Assembly: GCA_046497075.1 (NCBI GenBank)
Contig: JAWOGF010000001.1
Coordinates: forward strand, 1-42,143
DNA from: Saliniplasma sp046497075
GTDB lineage: Archaea; Thermoplasmatota; Thermoplasmata; Halarchaeoplasmatales; Halarchaeoplasmataceae
DNA length: 42,143 nt
Direction of reading: 5' to 3'
The notes below the pieces were generated by a model that saw nothing but the letters and a program-made list of their open reading frames with translations, made no database searches and was not told the DNA's origin. Shown one piece after another: positions 41,945-42,143 of the stretch. Each line of letters starts with the position of its first letter. Positions within the stretch are counted from its first letter, which is position 1. The translations under genes were made by a program, and so were the position numbers.

Positions 41945-42143
41945 TCATTCAACACCTCCATCGTTCGTAACGGTAAATGATAAGTCAAACTCATCATCTT
42001 CTAAGGTATCATAATCCCATGGACCTTCCTGCTGTTCGATAACAAACCGAACAGTCATACCCAGCTCGTCTGCTTCTTCACTAACGTTCAATTTGATTTC
42101 AGAGGTGTGATCTTCACCGGCTTTTATATCGTTTTCAGTGTGA
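41945..42143 (-). CDS. C-terminal fragment of a beta-sandwich, probably exported, protein (cut by window end)
   Basis: The minus strand is open from the window edge to a TGA and encodes about 65 residues: KAGEDHTSEIKLNVSEEADE, LGMTVRFVIEQQ, then FDLSFTVTNDGGVE at the end. Alternating hydrophobic strands and the closing LSFTVTNDGG resemble CARDB/Ig-like extracellular domains common in archaeal surface proteins. There is no C-terminal anchor. The N-terminal part lies outside the window. Confidence 0.65.
   Translation of the reverse strand, partial: HTENDIKAGEDHTSEIKLNVSEEADELGMTVRFVIEQQEGPWDYDTLEDDEFDLSFTVTNDGGVE

Overview
The window is archaeal chromosome, most likely from the Thermoplasmatota; the phylum is inferred from gene content, not proven. 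The archaeal signs are ribosomal proteins L15e and L18Ae/LX, the order LX - prefoldin alpha - FtsY, a Cdc48-type double AAA ATPase, a NOG1-type GTPase, a long acidic archaeal FKBP, MtrA/MtrH homologues, TATA-box promoters about 25 nt upstream of leaderless starts, and several TTG/GTG starts. Base composition is moderately AT-rich and many proteins are Glu/Asp-rich.

Layout. Bases 1-4800 are accessory: the 3' end of an IS630-family transposase, then four membrane proteins with Gln/Pro-rich low-complexity segments, a 198-bp two-type tandem repeat, and an extended coiled-coil protein with a Trp about every 28-29 residues. Bases 4800-6000 carry, on the minus strand, a GT2 glycosyltransferase and a small Cys-rich protein. 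Bases 6066-9762 form an operon that reads as folate/pterin-to-methionine methyl transfer: MTHFR, soluble MtrA, MtrH, a short MetE-like methionine synthase and a DUF4346-like protein. Bases 9817-16728 hold two converging operons of the MoxR/DUF58 type (DUF1616, DUF58, membrane protein against MoxR, DUF4350 and a DUF4129-like secreted multidomain protein). Bases 16794-25224 hold a Cys-motif membrane protein pair, HisC, Cdc48, a MgtC/DUF4010 transporter-like protein, a site-2 protease with PDZ and a single-domain KaiC-like ATPase. Bases 25394-30181 encode one 1595-residue surface protein in which a subtilisin-like protease is nested inside a NosD-type beta-helix.

Bases 30244-30841 are the most unusual stretch. 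An intact tRNA-Arg(CCU) gene is preceded by two identical 88-bp units that each begin with the first 23 nt of the tRNA, and is followed by three 115-bp units plus a remnant that each begin with its last 17 nt. The 88-bp units contain nested inverted repeats, one arm of which is the tRNA D-arm sequence.

Bases 30912-37950 are mostly information-processing core: FKBP, NOG1, L15e with a GC-rich structured leader, LX, prefoldin alpha, FtsY, a PIN-like protein and a DUF6015-like protein. After tRNA-Pro(CGG), the last part encodes a GIY-YIG/DUF123 protein, gamma-glutamyltransferase, a ZIP transporter, a DPSL/thioferritin-like protein and the C-terminus of a secreted-type protein cut by the window end.

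All functions are assigned by reading motifs by eye; no database search was run.
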